DNA from: an uncultured Mucispirillum sp. | GTDB taxonomy: Bacteria > Chrysiogenota > Deferribacteres > Deferribacterales > Mucispirillaceae | Direction: 5' to 3' | DNA: 45,632 bases | Assembly (NCBI GenBank): GCA_944326705.1 | Contig: CALVEY010000019.1 | Coordinates: 1 to 45,632 of the forward strand | Part shown: in pieces, positions 25,518 to 34,540 of the stretch | Layout: each line of letters begins with the position of its first letter | How positions within the stretch are numbered: the stretch's first letter is position 1 | The notes under the pieces: generated by a model | Told to the model about the DNA's origin: nothing | The model's database searches: none | The model's input: the letters and a program-made list of their open reading frames with translations, nothing else | Program-made: the position numbers and the translations under genes

Positions 25518-27296
25518 ATGATAAATACAACAAAAATAGAATACCACGAATATGATGTCCTTGTTGTAGGTGCAGGCGGTGCGGGACTTAACGCAGCACA
25601 GGTTGCATCTCAATATGTTAAAACAGCAGTTATCTCAGAAGTATACCCTACAAGAAGCCACACAATCAGTGCTCAGGGTGGTATTTCTGCATCTCTTGGC
25701 AACCATGAAGAAGATAACTGGCACTGGCACATGTATGATACTGTTAAAGGTTCTGACTACCTTTGTGACCAAGATGCTGCTGAATATCTCTGCCGTAAAG
25801 CTCCTGAGATGATTATAGAGCTTGAACACATTGGTCTTCCTTTCAACAGAACTCCAGAAGGTAAAATTGCACAGCGTCCGTTTGGCGGCCACACTGCAGA
25901 ATATGGCAAACGCCCAGTAAAAAGAGCATGCTATGTTGCAGACAGAACAGGCCATGCTATGCTGCAGACATTATTTGAAAAAGCTGTTGCACAAGGCACT
26001 CAATTTTACAATGAATTTTTAGCAATAGAATTAATCAGAAACGGCGACAGAGTATGCGGCGTATTATGCCTTGACCTGCAAAATGGCGAAGTGCATATGT
26101 TCCATGCTAAAGCAATCATATTTGCTACAGGTGGTAACTGCCGTATATATGCTACTACATCTAATGCACACATCAATACTGGTGACGGTTTAGCATTAGC
26201 ATTAAGAGCAGGTTTTTCATGGTGCGACCCTGAATTCTTCCAATTCCACCCAACAGGTATCTACGGACACGGCAACCTGATTACTGAAGGTGTTCGTGGT
26301 GAAGGTGGTATCCTTTTAAACAGCGAAGGCGAACGCTTTATGGAAAGATATGCTCCAACTATTAAAGACTTAGCACCAAGAGATATTGTATCTCGCTCTA
26401 TGGTAAAAGAAGTTTTAGCTGGCAAAGGTGTAGGACCACAAAAAGACCATGTTCTTTTAAAAATTGACCATATCGGTAAAGAAGCTATTATGGAAAAACT
26501 CCCAGGTATCCATGAGCTTGCGTTAGTATTTGCAGGGGTGGACTGCACAAAAGAACCTATCCCTGTTATGCCTACTGCTCACTACCAAATGGGCGGTATC
26601 CCTACTAACTATCTTGGGGAAGTTATCAAAGGCTATGGCTCAGATGCTGAAACTGTTTATCCTGGCTTTTATGCTGCTGGAGAATGTTCTGCAAACTCTG
26701 TCCATGGTGCTAACCGCCTTGGAACAAACTCTCTGCTTGACCTTGTTGTTTACGGCAGAACAGTTGGTGAGCTTGCTGCAAAATTTGCAAAAGAAAATCA
26801 AGCTGCAGAACTTCCAGAAAATGCAGGTCAGGAAGGCCTTAAATTATTAGAAAGATTTGCAAACGCAAACGGCAAAAATACTTACGGCCCAGTATATTCA
26901 AGACTTACAAAACTTATGGAACAAAAAGCAGGCGTTTACAGAACAGAAGAACATATGACTGCTGCTTGTGAAGAACTTGAAGAAATTGCAGAATTATTAA
27001 ATGATTTCAAAGTAGTTGATAAATCAAGCGTATACAACCTGGATTTAGTAGAAGCATTAGAGCTTAATAATATGATACTTATCGCAAGATGTGCAGCTAA
27101 ATCTGCATTAATGCGTAAAGAATCTCGTGGCGGCCACGCTCGTGAAGATTATCCAGAAAGAGATGATGTAAACTACATGAAACATACAAATGTTACTATA
27201 GCTGACGGCGGTAAAACAATTAATCTGGAATACAGACCAGTTAGAACTAAACCGCTTACTGTTGAACCATTCCCACCTAAACCTCGTGTTTACTAA
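25518..27296 (+). CDS. sdhA: succinate dehydrogenase flavoprotein subunit
   Basis: The 592-residue catalytic subunit that oxidises succinate to fumarate with covalent FAD. The dinucleotide fold is VVGAGGAGLNAAQ (about 16-28). His48 in RSHTISAQGGI is the 8-alpha-histidyl FAD attachment site. FHPTGIYGHGNLITEGVRGEGG (from about 242) carries substrate-binding residues. PTAHYQMGGIPTN and GANRLGTNSLLDLVVYGR are further signatures, and the C-terminus ends with the usual RPVRTKP block. The sequence is closest in pattern to proteobacterial SdhA. GAGG precedes the ATG. It lies between sdhD and sdhB. Confidence 0.97.
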   Translation: MINTTKIEYHEYDVLVVGAGGAGLNAAQVASQYVKTAVISEVYPTRSHTISAQGGISASLGNHEEDNWHWHMYDTVKGSDYLCDQDAAEYLCRKAPEMIIELEHIGLPFNRTPEGKIAQRPFGGHTAEYGKRPVKRACYVADRTGHAMLQTLFEKAVAQGTQFYNEFLAIELIRNGDRVCGVLCLDLQNGEVHMFHAKAIIFATGGNCRIYATTSNAHINTGDGLALALRAGFSWCDPEFFQFHPTGIYGHGNLITEGVRGEGGILLNSEGERFMERYAPTIKDLAPRDIVSRSMVKEVLAGKGVGPQKDHVLLKIDHIGKEAIMEKLPGIHELALVFAGVDCTKEPIPVMPTAHYQMGGIPTNYLGEVIKGYGSDAETVYPGFYAAGECSANSVHGANRLGTNSLLDLVVYGRTVGELAAKFAKENQAAELPENAGQEGLKLLERFANANGKNTYGPVYSRLTKLMEQKAGVYRTEEHMTAACEELEEIAELLNDFKVVDKSSVYNLDLVEALELNNMILIARCAAKSALMRKESRGGHAREDYPERDDVNYMKHTNVTIADGGKTINLEYRPVRTKPLTVEPFPPKPRVY

Positions 27297-27313
27297 GAAT
27301 AAGGAAGGACGAT

Positions 27314-28021
27314 ATGAGCAAATTTATAAATGTTAAAATATTAAGATACGACCCAGATAAAGATAAAGCGCCTCACTTCCAATCATACAAAGTAGAGTTA
27401 CGCAGGCCGGGTATGCTTTTACTTACTGTTCTTAACCAAATCAAATGGGAACTCGACCCTACCCTTTCATTCCGCAGGTCCTGCCGTGAAGGTGTGTGCG
27501 GTTCAGACGGTATGAATGTAAACGGCGTAAATATGCTTGCCTGCATGACTAAAGTAGAAGACTTAGGCTCTGATATTACTATCAAACCATTACCAGGTAT
27601 GCCTGTAATGAGAGATTTAGTTGTGGATATTTCCAGCTTTATCAATAAATTTATTACAGTTAAACCATATATTATCCGCCACTCTCCAATGCCAGATGGT
27701 GAATTATATCAATCACCAGAAGACAGGAAAAAACTCGACGGATTATATGAATGTATCCTTTGCGGCTGCTGCTCATCTTCATGCCCTAGCTACTGGGTAG
27801 ATAAAGATTATCTTGGCCCTAACGCTTTCTTAAGAGCATGGAGATACTTAATAGACAGCCGTGATGAAGGGGCAGATGAACGCCTTGCAATATTAAACGA
27901 TAAACACGGCGTATGGCGCTGCCACACAATCTATAACTGCGTGGAAGCATGCCCTAAAGAACTGAACCCAACAAAAGCAATAGTTGGTATCAGAAAAATG
28001 CTTATGGATAAACAAATATAA
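27314..28021 (+). CDS. sdhB: succinate dehydrogenase iron-sulfur subunit
   Basis: The 235-residue electron-transfer subunit. The [2Fe-2S] site uses Cys57, Cys62 and Cys77, with Asp65 where many relatives have Cys (CREGVCGSDGM); E. coli SdhB has the same Asp, so this is not a defect. The [4Fe-4S] site is ECILCGCCSSSCP (147-158). The [3Fe-4S] site is in CHTIYNCVEACPKELNP. It passes electrons from FAD to quinone at the membrane anchors. AAGGAAGG stands before the ATG, 17 bases after sdhA. A strong terminator 25 bases past the stop ends the operon. Confidence 0.97.
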   Translation: MSKFINVKILRYDPDKDKAPHFQSYKVELRRPGMLLLTVLNQIKWELDPTLSFRRSCREGVCGSDGMNVNGVNMLACMTKVEDLGSDITIKPLPGMPVMRDLVVDISSFINKFITVKPYIIRHSPMPDGELYQSPEDRKKLDGLYECILCGCCSSSCPSYWVDKDYLGPNAFLRAWRYLIDSRDEGADERLAILNDKHGVWRCHTIYNCVEACPKELNPTKAIVGIRKMLMDKQI

Positions 28022-28045
28022 TATTATAAGCAGCATAAAATATAT

Positions 28046-28078
28046 AAGGGAAATCAGAAAACTGGTTTCCCTTTTTTT
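28046..28078 (+). terminator. intrinsic terminator of sdhCDAB
   Basis: aagggaaatcag (28046-28057) and ctggtttccctt (28062-28073) form a 12-bp stem with one G-T pair and a 4-base loop, continuing into a run of seven T. Confidence 0.95.
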
Positions 28079-28148
28079 GTGTATATGTAAAATAATTATA
28101 AATATACATTACGAACACTTCCGCCGCAAATCTCATAAAATAATTTTT

Positions 28149-28299
28149 TGTTATTTTATTACTTATGCTCCAATTCCTTAAACATTCGCTTTTTTTTCTT
28201 CACAGCAACTGCAACTCGCTTCGCTCAAACAATCAGATTGCTAAGCGTTCCAAAAAAACAGCTCATAAGAAATTAAGTCGCAAAGATAATAAAATAACA
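28149..28299. repeat. broken palindrome between sdhB and the type ISP gene
   Basis: tgttattttatta (28149-28161) and taataaaataaca (28287-28299) are perfect 13-bp inverted arms about 125 bases apart. An inner cttatg/cataag pair and a GC-richer core with gcttcgctc lie between them. No coding frame crosses it. It resembles a small non-autonomous palindromic element. The remaining intergenic bases, to 28435, show only AT-rich sequence suitable for a promoter. Confidence 0.55.
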
Positions 28300-28435
28300 T
28301 GGGGATATTCTTAAATAATGTATTTTATCTATTTATATAATCAGCTTATATAATTTAATATATAACAGCAAAACTTAATTGCATTTATTATATAAATTGT
28401 ATATTATGATTTATTATAATTTTTATGGTGAGCAG

Positions 28436-31400
28436 ATGTCATTTACAAAACTTTTAGATAAATTTAGAGAAGAAGCAAAAAACAAAAGAGAACAAGGCAC
28501 ATTATTTGAAAAATTTACTCAAAAATATTTAACTATTTCTACAGTGTATAAAGAAATGTATGAAAAAGTTTGGTTATGGCAGGATTTTCCATATAGAGAT
28601 GGTGCAGATACTGGCATAGATTTAGTCGCAAAACATAAATATGAAGATAAATATACTGCTATACAGTGTAAATTTTTTGAAGAAGGCTCTACCATACATA
28701 AAAGTGATATAGATTCTTTTATATCCTGCAGTGGCAAAAGTTTTAATATAGATGAAAAAAAATATTATTTTTCTAACCGTATAATAGTAACTACTGCATC
28801 ACACTGGGGAGCAAATGTTTTATCTACTATAGAAAACCAGCAAATTCCAACAACTCGTATTGATTTTAATGACTTTTTATATGATGAAAATATTGACTGG
28901 TCATCATTTACAGAAAATAATATTGATACATTACAATATAAAACAGAAAAGAAATCTATACGACCACATCAGAAAGAAGCTATAGAAAACATATTAAAAG
29001 GCTTTGAAACTGCTGATAGAGGCAAGCTGATAATGGCTTGTGGCACTGGTAAAACTTTTACAAGCTTAAAACTGGCAGAAACATTTGGTGCAGGTAAAAA
29101 TATCCTTTTTCTTGCTCCATCAATTTCTTTAGTATCGCAAAACATAAAAGAATGGTTATCAGAAAGTTCTATTGAAATAGGCTGTATTCCTGTATGTTCT
29201 GACAGCAGCGTTGGCAAAAAAGAAGAAGATAGTTTTAGTGATAGTTTAAGTGAATTTCAATATTCAGCATCAACAAATATAGATGATTTTATATCAAGAT
29301 ATAATGGTATGCCTGACAATGTAATGAAAGTAGTATTTTCAACATATCAGTCAATAGATGTAATATATGAAGGGCAAAAGCAGTGCGATTTTGAGTTTGA
29401 TTTAATAATATGTGATGAAGCTCACAGAACAACGGGAGCAAAAATTTCTGACAAAGATGAATCATATTTTACTAAAATACATAATAATGATTTTATAAAA
29501 GGCAAAAAAAGAATTTATATGACTGCCACCCCAAAAGTTTTTAGTGAAAACATAAAGAAAAAAGCAGAGGATAGCGAAGTTATTTTATGGTCTATGGACG
29601 ATGAAGAAGTATATGGTAAAGAACTTTATAAATTATCTTTTGGTAAAGCAGTAGAAAATAACTTATTAAGTGATTATAAAGTAATAATATTAAGTGTAAG
29701 CCAAAGCTATGTTCATAAATACTTTCAAAATAATATGAATATGGGCACATTAGATGATTATGGTAAAATAATCGGTGTATGGAACGCACTGTCAAAACAT
29801 AATTTAAGAGATGAAACAAACTATACAGAATTAAATGACCCAGAGCCAATGAAAAGAGCAGTAGTTTTTACTGGCACAATTAAGGCATCTAAAGATTTTA
29901 AAGATATGGTAAAAGAAGCATCTACTGTATTTGATTATGAAGCAAAAGGACTTGTCAAATTAGACATAGACCATATAGACGGCAAAATGCCAAATATTGA
30001 AAGAAATAAAAAACTGCATTATTTAAAAGAAGAACCAGAAGAACATACATGTAAAATACTTTCTAATGCAAGGTGTTTATCTGAAGGAATAGATGTGCCT
30101 TCTCTTGATGCAGTTGTATTTCTAAGCCCAAGAAGTTCTATGGTGGATATAGTGCAGTCTGTAGGCAGAGTTATGAGAAAAAGTCCAAATAAAAAATACG
30201 GCTATATAATTCTCCCTATTGTAGTGCCTGATGATGTTGCACCAGAAGTAGCTCTTAATGATAATAAAAGATACAGTGTAATATGGGATGTGTTGCAGGC
30301 TCTCCGCTCCCATGATGATAGGTTTAATAATATAGTAAACTCATTGAAATTTAATAAAAGAAATGAAAGAAAAATTATAGTAGACCATATAACTGATAAA
30401 GATGACGGGGAAATAATAACAACCCATGATTTAAATCTTGAAATTGAATTTCATGACGCTTTAGCAGATGCATTATATAATAAAATAGTGCAAAAATGCG
30501 GCGATAAAATCTACTGGGAAAAATGGGCATCAGAAGTAACGGATTTAGCAAAACTGCACATTAAAACTATAAATGAATTATTAGAAGAAAATAAAAATAC
30601 TAAAACCGCATTTAATTCATTTTTACATATATTAAGGGCAAATTTAAATAACGATATAACCCAAGATGATGCAATAGAAATGATAAGCCAGCATTTAATA
30701 ACAAGACCTATTTTTGAGGCTTTATTTTCTACATATTCATTTGTAAATAATAACCCAGTATCAAAAGCCATACAAGAAGTATTAGATAATATGGACGATG
30801 GCAGGCTTATAAAAGGCTCTGAAAAATTAAATAAATTTTATGATTCTGTTAAAAGAAAGGTTGATTCTATAAAGACATCAGAAGAAAGGCAGATGATTAT
30901 TAAAGAATTATACAGCAAATTTTTCAAACTTGCCTTTAAAAGTGCATCTGAAAAATTAGGTATAGTTTATACACCAGTAGAAGCAGTTGATTTTATAATA
31001 AAAGCAGTAGAATATGCACTAAATAAACATTTTAGTAAGTCTATAAGTGATAAAGATATACATATAATAGACCCATTTACAGGCACAGGCACATTTATTA
31101 CAAGGCTTTTACAAAGCGGATTAATAAAAGATGAAGATTTAGAATATAAATATAAAAATGAAATACATGCTAATGAACTTGTTTTATTAGCATATTATAT
31201 TGCAGCTATTAATATAGAAGAAACATACCATACATTAAGTAAAAAAGAAGAATACACCCCATTTGAAGGTATTGTTTTAACTGATACTTTTCAGCTGGCA
31301 GAAACAAAAGATACTATAATAGACATAAAAGAAAAAAACTTTTTAGAAGAAAATTCATGCCGTCTTATAAAACAGAAAAATGCACCTATAAAGGTTATCA

Positions 31401-33145
31401 TTGGCAACCCACCATATTCTGCAGGTCAAAAATCTGAAAATGATAATAATAAAAATACAAGGTATGAAAAACTTGAAAAAGCCATATCAGATACTTATGC
31501 AAAACATTCAACAGCTACAAATAAAAATAGGGTAAATGATTCTTATGTAAAAGCATTTAGATGGGCAACTGACAGACTTGAAGATAATGGTATAATTTGC
31601 TTTATTACTAATAATGGTTATATTGATTCAAGTTCTTTTGATGGTTTTAGAAAATGTATAAGAGAAGATTTTGCATATATTTACTGCTTTGATTTAAAAG
31701 GTAACATAAGAAAGTTTAATAAAGACGAAGGAGAAAATATATTTGGTAATGATAATATGACTGGTGTTGCTATTCTTTTACTTATTAAAGATAAAAGTAA
31801 AAATGAACATGCCACTATAAATTACAGCACTGTTCCAAATAACCTAAAAACAAAAGAAAAATTAGAATATATTACAAAACATTCAATAGATACATTAAAC
31901 TGGGAAGTAATAACACCAGATAAAAATAATGATTGGCTTAATAAAAGAAATGATGAATTTGAAAAATTTATTCCCATTGGTGATAAAAAAGCTGATAATA
32001 ATAAATATATATTCAATATTTATTCAAGAGGCATAGCAACTAGTAGAGATAATTGGTCATATAATTTTTCCAATAATAATCTTAAATCTAATATTTCAAA
32101 CACTATTAATTATTATAATAGCGAAGTAACTAAATTAGAAAATGGACTAATTACAGAAAAAGAAATAACTACTGATGACACAAAACTAAAATGGTCTGAC
32201 ACCCTAAAACAACAGCTAAAAAATAAAAATATGCTTGAATTTAGTAGTAAATATATTACAGTTTCTGCATATAGACCATTTTCAAAACAATATTTTTATT
32301 ATTACAAACCTTTGATAGAAAGAACATATCAAATGTTAAATATTTTTCCAACACCTAAACATAATAATATCTTAATTTCTACTAATGGCATTGGTTCTTC
32401 AAAATATTTTCTTCCATTTATTGCAGATAAGATATTTGATGTGAATACACTTGATGCTGGCACTCAATGTTTTCCATTATATTATTATACTAAATATGAT
32501 AATACAAATGCCATTGAAAAACTAAATGAAGAAGTAGATGAATATGGATATACAAAAGAATGTGCCATAACTAATTATGCTTTAGAAGAATACCAAAAAA
32601 AATATGGAAAAGAAGTAACAAAAGAAGATATTTTTTATTATGTATATGGTATACTGCATAATAAAGAATACAGGGAAAAATATTCAAATGATTTAAAGAA
32701 AACACTTGCCCGCATACCTTTTGTAAAAACTATTGAAGATTTTAATGCTTATAATAAAGCTGGCAGAGATTTAGCAGAAATTCATTTAAATTATGAAACA
32801 ATAGAGCCATATAATTTAGAAGAAGAATGCAAAGAAAACCCAAGTTATAAAGTAGAAAAAATGAAATGGAATAAAGAAAAAACAGAATTACAGTTTAATA
32901 ATGATATTCTATTTAAAAATATTCCACCAAGAGCATTAGAATATGTAATAAATGGCAGAAGCCCTATTGAATGGGTTGCAGACCAGTATAAAATATCAAT
33001 ACATACAGCAAGCGGAATAAAAAATGACCCAAACTTATATTCTACTGATGAAAAGTATATCTATAATCTAGTAAAAAGAGTAGTAACTGTCAGTTTAAAA
33101 ACATTAGATATTATAGACAACTTACCAAAATTTGATGTGGAGTAA
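28436..33145 (+). CDS. type ISP restriction-modification enzyme (nuclease-helicase-methyltransferase)
   Basis: About 1569 residues. Domain order: an Mrr-like PD-(D/E)xK nuclease (Asp62 in GIDLVA, QCK at 77-79); a superfamily 2 translocase (CGTGKT about 202-207, DEAH 327-330, MTATPK, SVGRVMRK about 573); a gamma-class adenine methyltransferase (DPFTGTG about 879, NPPY at 991); and a C-terminal target-recognition region to the end. This is the single-chain LlaBIII/LlaGI layout, which methylates one strand of an asymmetric site and cleaves foreign DNA after translocation. The start at 28436 has GGTGAG just upstream; an in-frame ATG 57 bases earlier lacks a site. The gene is A-rich compared with sdh, a hint of transfer. 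All catalytic motifs are intact, so it is probably active. Confidence 0.93.
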   Translation: MSFTKLLDKFREEAKNKREQGTLFEKFTQKYLTISTVYKEMYEKVWLWQDFPYRDGADTGIDLVAKHKYEDKYTAIQCKFFEEGSTIHKSDIDSFISCSGKSFNIDEKKYYFSNRIIVTTASHWGANVLSTIENQQIPTTRIDFNDFLYDENIDWSSFTENNIDTLQYKTEKKSIRPHQKEAIENILKGFETADRGKLIMACGTGKTFTSLKLAETFGAGKNILFLAPSISLVSQNIKEWLSESSIEIGCIPVCSDSSVGKKEEDSFSDSLSEFQYSASTNIDDFISRYNGMPDNVMKVVFSTYQSIDVIYEGQKQCDFEFDLIICDEAHRTTGAKISDKDESYFTKIHNNDFIKGKKRIYMTATPKVFSENIKKKAEDSEVILWSMDDEEVYGKELYKLSFGKAVENNLLSDYKVIILSVSQSYVHKYFQNNMNMGTLDDYGKIIGVWNALSKHNLRDETNYTELNDPEPMKRAVVFTGTIKASKDFKDMVKEASTVFDYEAKGLVKLDIDHIDGKMPNIERNKKLHYLKEEPEEHTCKILSNARCLSEGIDVPSLDAVVFLSPRSSMVDIVQSVGRVMRKSPNKKYGYIILPIVVPDDVAPEVALNDNKRYSVIWDVLQALRSHDDRFNNIVNSLKFNKRNERKIIVDHITDKDDGEIITTHDLNLEIEFHDALADALYNKIVQKCGDKIYWEKWASEVTDLAKLHIKTINELLEENKNTKTAFNSFLHILRANLNNDITQDDAIEMISQHLITRPIFEALFSTYSFVNNNPVSKAIQEVLDNMDDGRLIKGSEKLNKFYDSVKRKVDSIKTSEERQMIIKELYSKFFKLAFKSASEKLGIVYTPVEAVDFIIKAVEYALNKHFSKSISDKDIHIIDPFTGTGTFITRLLQSGLIKDEDLEYKYKNEIHANELVLLAYYIAAINIEETYHTLSKKEEYTPFEGIVLTDTFQLAETKDTIIDIKEKNFLEENSCRLIKQKNAPIKVIIGNPPYSAGQKSENDNNKNTRYEKLEKAISDTYAKHSTATNKNRVNDSYVKAFRWATDRLEDNGIICFITNNGYIDSSSFDGFRKCIREDFAYIYCFDLKGNIRKFNKDEGENIFGNDNMTGVAILLLIKDKSKNEHATINYSTVPNNLKTKEKLEYITKHSIDTLNWEVITPDKNNDWLNKRNDEFEKFIPIGDKKADNNKYIFNIYSRGIATSRDNWSYNFSNNNLKSNISNTINYYNSEVTKLENGLITEKEITTDDTKLKWSDTLKQQLKNKNMLEFSSKYITVSAYRPFSKQYFYYYKPLIERTYQMLNIFPTPKHNNILISTNGIGSSKYFLPFIADKIFDVNTLDAGTQCFPLYYYTKYDNTNAIEKLNEEVDEYGYTKECAITNYALEEYQKKYGKEVTKEDIFYYVYGILHNKEYREKYSNDLKKTLARIPFVKTIEDFNAYNKAGRDLAEIHLNYETIEPYNLEEECKENPSYKVEKMKWNKEKTELQFNNDILFKNIPPRALEYVINGRSPIEWVADQYKISIHTASGIKNDPNLYSTDEKYIYNLVKRVVTVSLKTLDIIDNLPKFDVE

Positions 33146-33150
33146 AGAAA

Positions 33151-33936
33151 ATGGGAAAAAATAACCAAACAGATAAAACAAAAGTAGTTTTAACCATTCA
33201 TTCAGATGATAAACAAGAGTTATCATTATTCACACAAACTCTAAATTCATTTGGTGATATTTTTTATGGAACAATAAAAGAGTTTGATGGTAAAGGAAAT
33301 AATACAACAGTATATATTCAAGAAATTAAAAAAGGTTCTTTTGTAATTGATTTTCTTTGTGCAGTTCAACCTATTATCCCAACTCTTTTAGCAAATTCTG
33401 GTGAAATATTATTTAATAAAATTAAAGATTTATGGGAAAAATTGCTTAATGAAAAACAACCAGAAACAACACATGAACTAAAGATGATGAAAGATACAGC
33501 AGATATGGTTGAGATAATAGCAAATAACCCAAATGATAATATGACAATAAATATAAATATTAATGGTAATAATAATGCAATTAGTTTTAATAATGTAGAT
33601 GCAAGTAAGGTAGTAAAATTTGCAAAATCGTTAAAAATGGAACAAGAAACAACTACATATAAAAAACTATTTATGCAATGGGAACAGAAAAATTTTAATG
33701 ATAAAAAAAGTGGAAATAAAGCAACAATTCCACATATTAGTTCAAAACCACTTAATGTATCATTTGAAAATAAAGATATTGAAAAAGAAATGACAACAAC
33801 TCATCCGAAGTTTCCAAATGTAGAATGGCAAAATTTATGGTATGTGGTGGATATAGAATATGTTACTTTAGGTGGAAAACCAAAATTTTATAATATACTA
33901 AAAAATTATAGTGAACTAACGACTATTGATGAATAA
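33151..33936 (+). CDS. unknown protein linked to the type ISP gene
   Basis: 261 residues, starting 5 bases after the type ISP stop, so almost certainly co-transcribed. I recognise no family. The N-terminal ~65 residues alternate strands and helices (VVLTIHSDDKQEL, NTTVYIQEIKKGSFVIDF). About 66-100 is amphipathic or hydrophobic (FLCAVQPIIPTLLANSGEILFNKIKDLW). About 128-148 is Asn/Ile-rich and repetitive (TININ, GNNNAISFNN), and the C-terminus is Trp/Tyr-rich (VEWQNLWYVVDIEYV). There is no signal peptide or catalytic motif. Its stop abuts the stop of the convergent RloB-like gene with no base between. A role as a defence accessory is inference from position. Confidence 0.75.
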   Translation: MGKNNQTDKTKVVLTIHSDDKQELSLFTQTLNSFGDIFYGTIKEFDGKGNNTTVYIQEIKKGSFVIDFLCAVQPIIPTLLANSGEILFNKIKDLWEKLLNEKQPETTHELKMMKDTADMVEIIANNPNDNMTINININGNNNAISFNNVDASKVVKFAKSLKMEQETTTYKKLFMQWEQKNFNDKKSGNKATIPHISSKPLNVSFENKDIEKEMTTTHPKFPNVEWQNLWYVVDIEYVTLGGKPKFYNILKNYSELTTIDE

Positions 33937-34533
33937 TTATAATAAACTAATAACATTTTCATGTATAAAATCTAACAAATCACTTTTAAATTTTATATTT
34001 GTGGCTTGGTGTGTTTTATATGCCTGCTTTATATTATCAAGGGTTATATCACAAGGAATAACACCTTTTTGATATTTTTTAAAAAGAGTTATACTATTTT
34101 TTAATAAGGCTATATATTCATCAGATATTAGTGGCATATTAAAATGATTTCTTTTTATTAACTTTTGTTCCCACTGTATAATAATATTATCATCTAAATG
34201 CATTATAAAAAAATCTTCAAAATTATATGTTGTAAATAAAAAATCTGGAATACTTTGTTTTTTTCTTAAATATTTCATTTGATTATTTTGCTCATTTCTT
34301 GTATAAATATCCTTGTCTACCCAAACTTTAAGATTTTTCCTATCCTTATGAGTATATTCTTCTACTTTATTCTTTACTGTTGCAAAATGCCCATTTCTTA
34401 ATAATACAGGATTAAGCACAATACTAATATTATGTTCATTTAAAATTCTATTAAGTATTTGAATATAAGCATATTCCGAACTACCTTCGCAAAGAATAAT
34501 ATAAGTTTTATGAGTCTTAAATATTTCAGACAT
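33937..34533 (-). CDS. RloB/AbiL-type TOPRIM-like protein
   Basis: 198 residues. YIILCEGSSEYAYIQIL (catalytic Glu candidate Glu16) and KVWVDKDIY (Asp73, Asp75) give the E...DxD arrangement of TOPRIM nucleases. TTYNFEDFFIMHL takes the place of the RloB N-x-x-F-E-x-W/F motif. Placed 7 bases after the RloA-like ATPase, with AGGTGATAT before its ATG, it forms the two-gene RloA-RloB arrangement, equivalent to AbiLi-AbiLii abortive-infection systems. It would be the nuclease effector of the pair. Its C-terminus converges exactly on the unknown gene. A plain OLD-like TOPRIM protein is the alternative. Confidence 0.75.
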   Translation of the reverse strand: MSEIFKTHKTYIILCEGSSEYAYIQILNRILNEHNISIVLNPVLLRNGHFATVKNKVEEYTHKDRKNLKVWVDKDIYTRNEQNNQMKYLRKKQSIPDFLFTTYNFEDFFIMHLDDNIIIQWEQKLIKRNHFNMPLISDEYIALLKNSITLFKKYQKGVIPCDITLDNIKQAYKTHQATNIKFKSDLLDFIHENVISLL

Positions 34534-34540
34534 ATATCAC

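Noticed and set aside
27484-27545. Missing cluster ligand in SdhB (Asp in place of Cys in CREGVCGSDG)
   Set aside because: E. coli SdhB has the same Asp at this position, so it is a normal variant.
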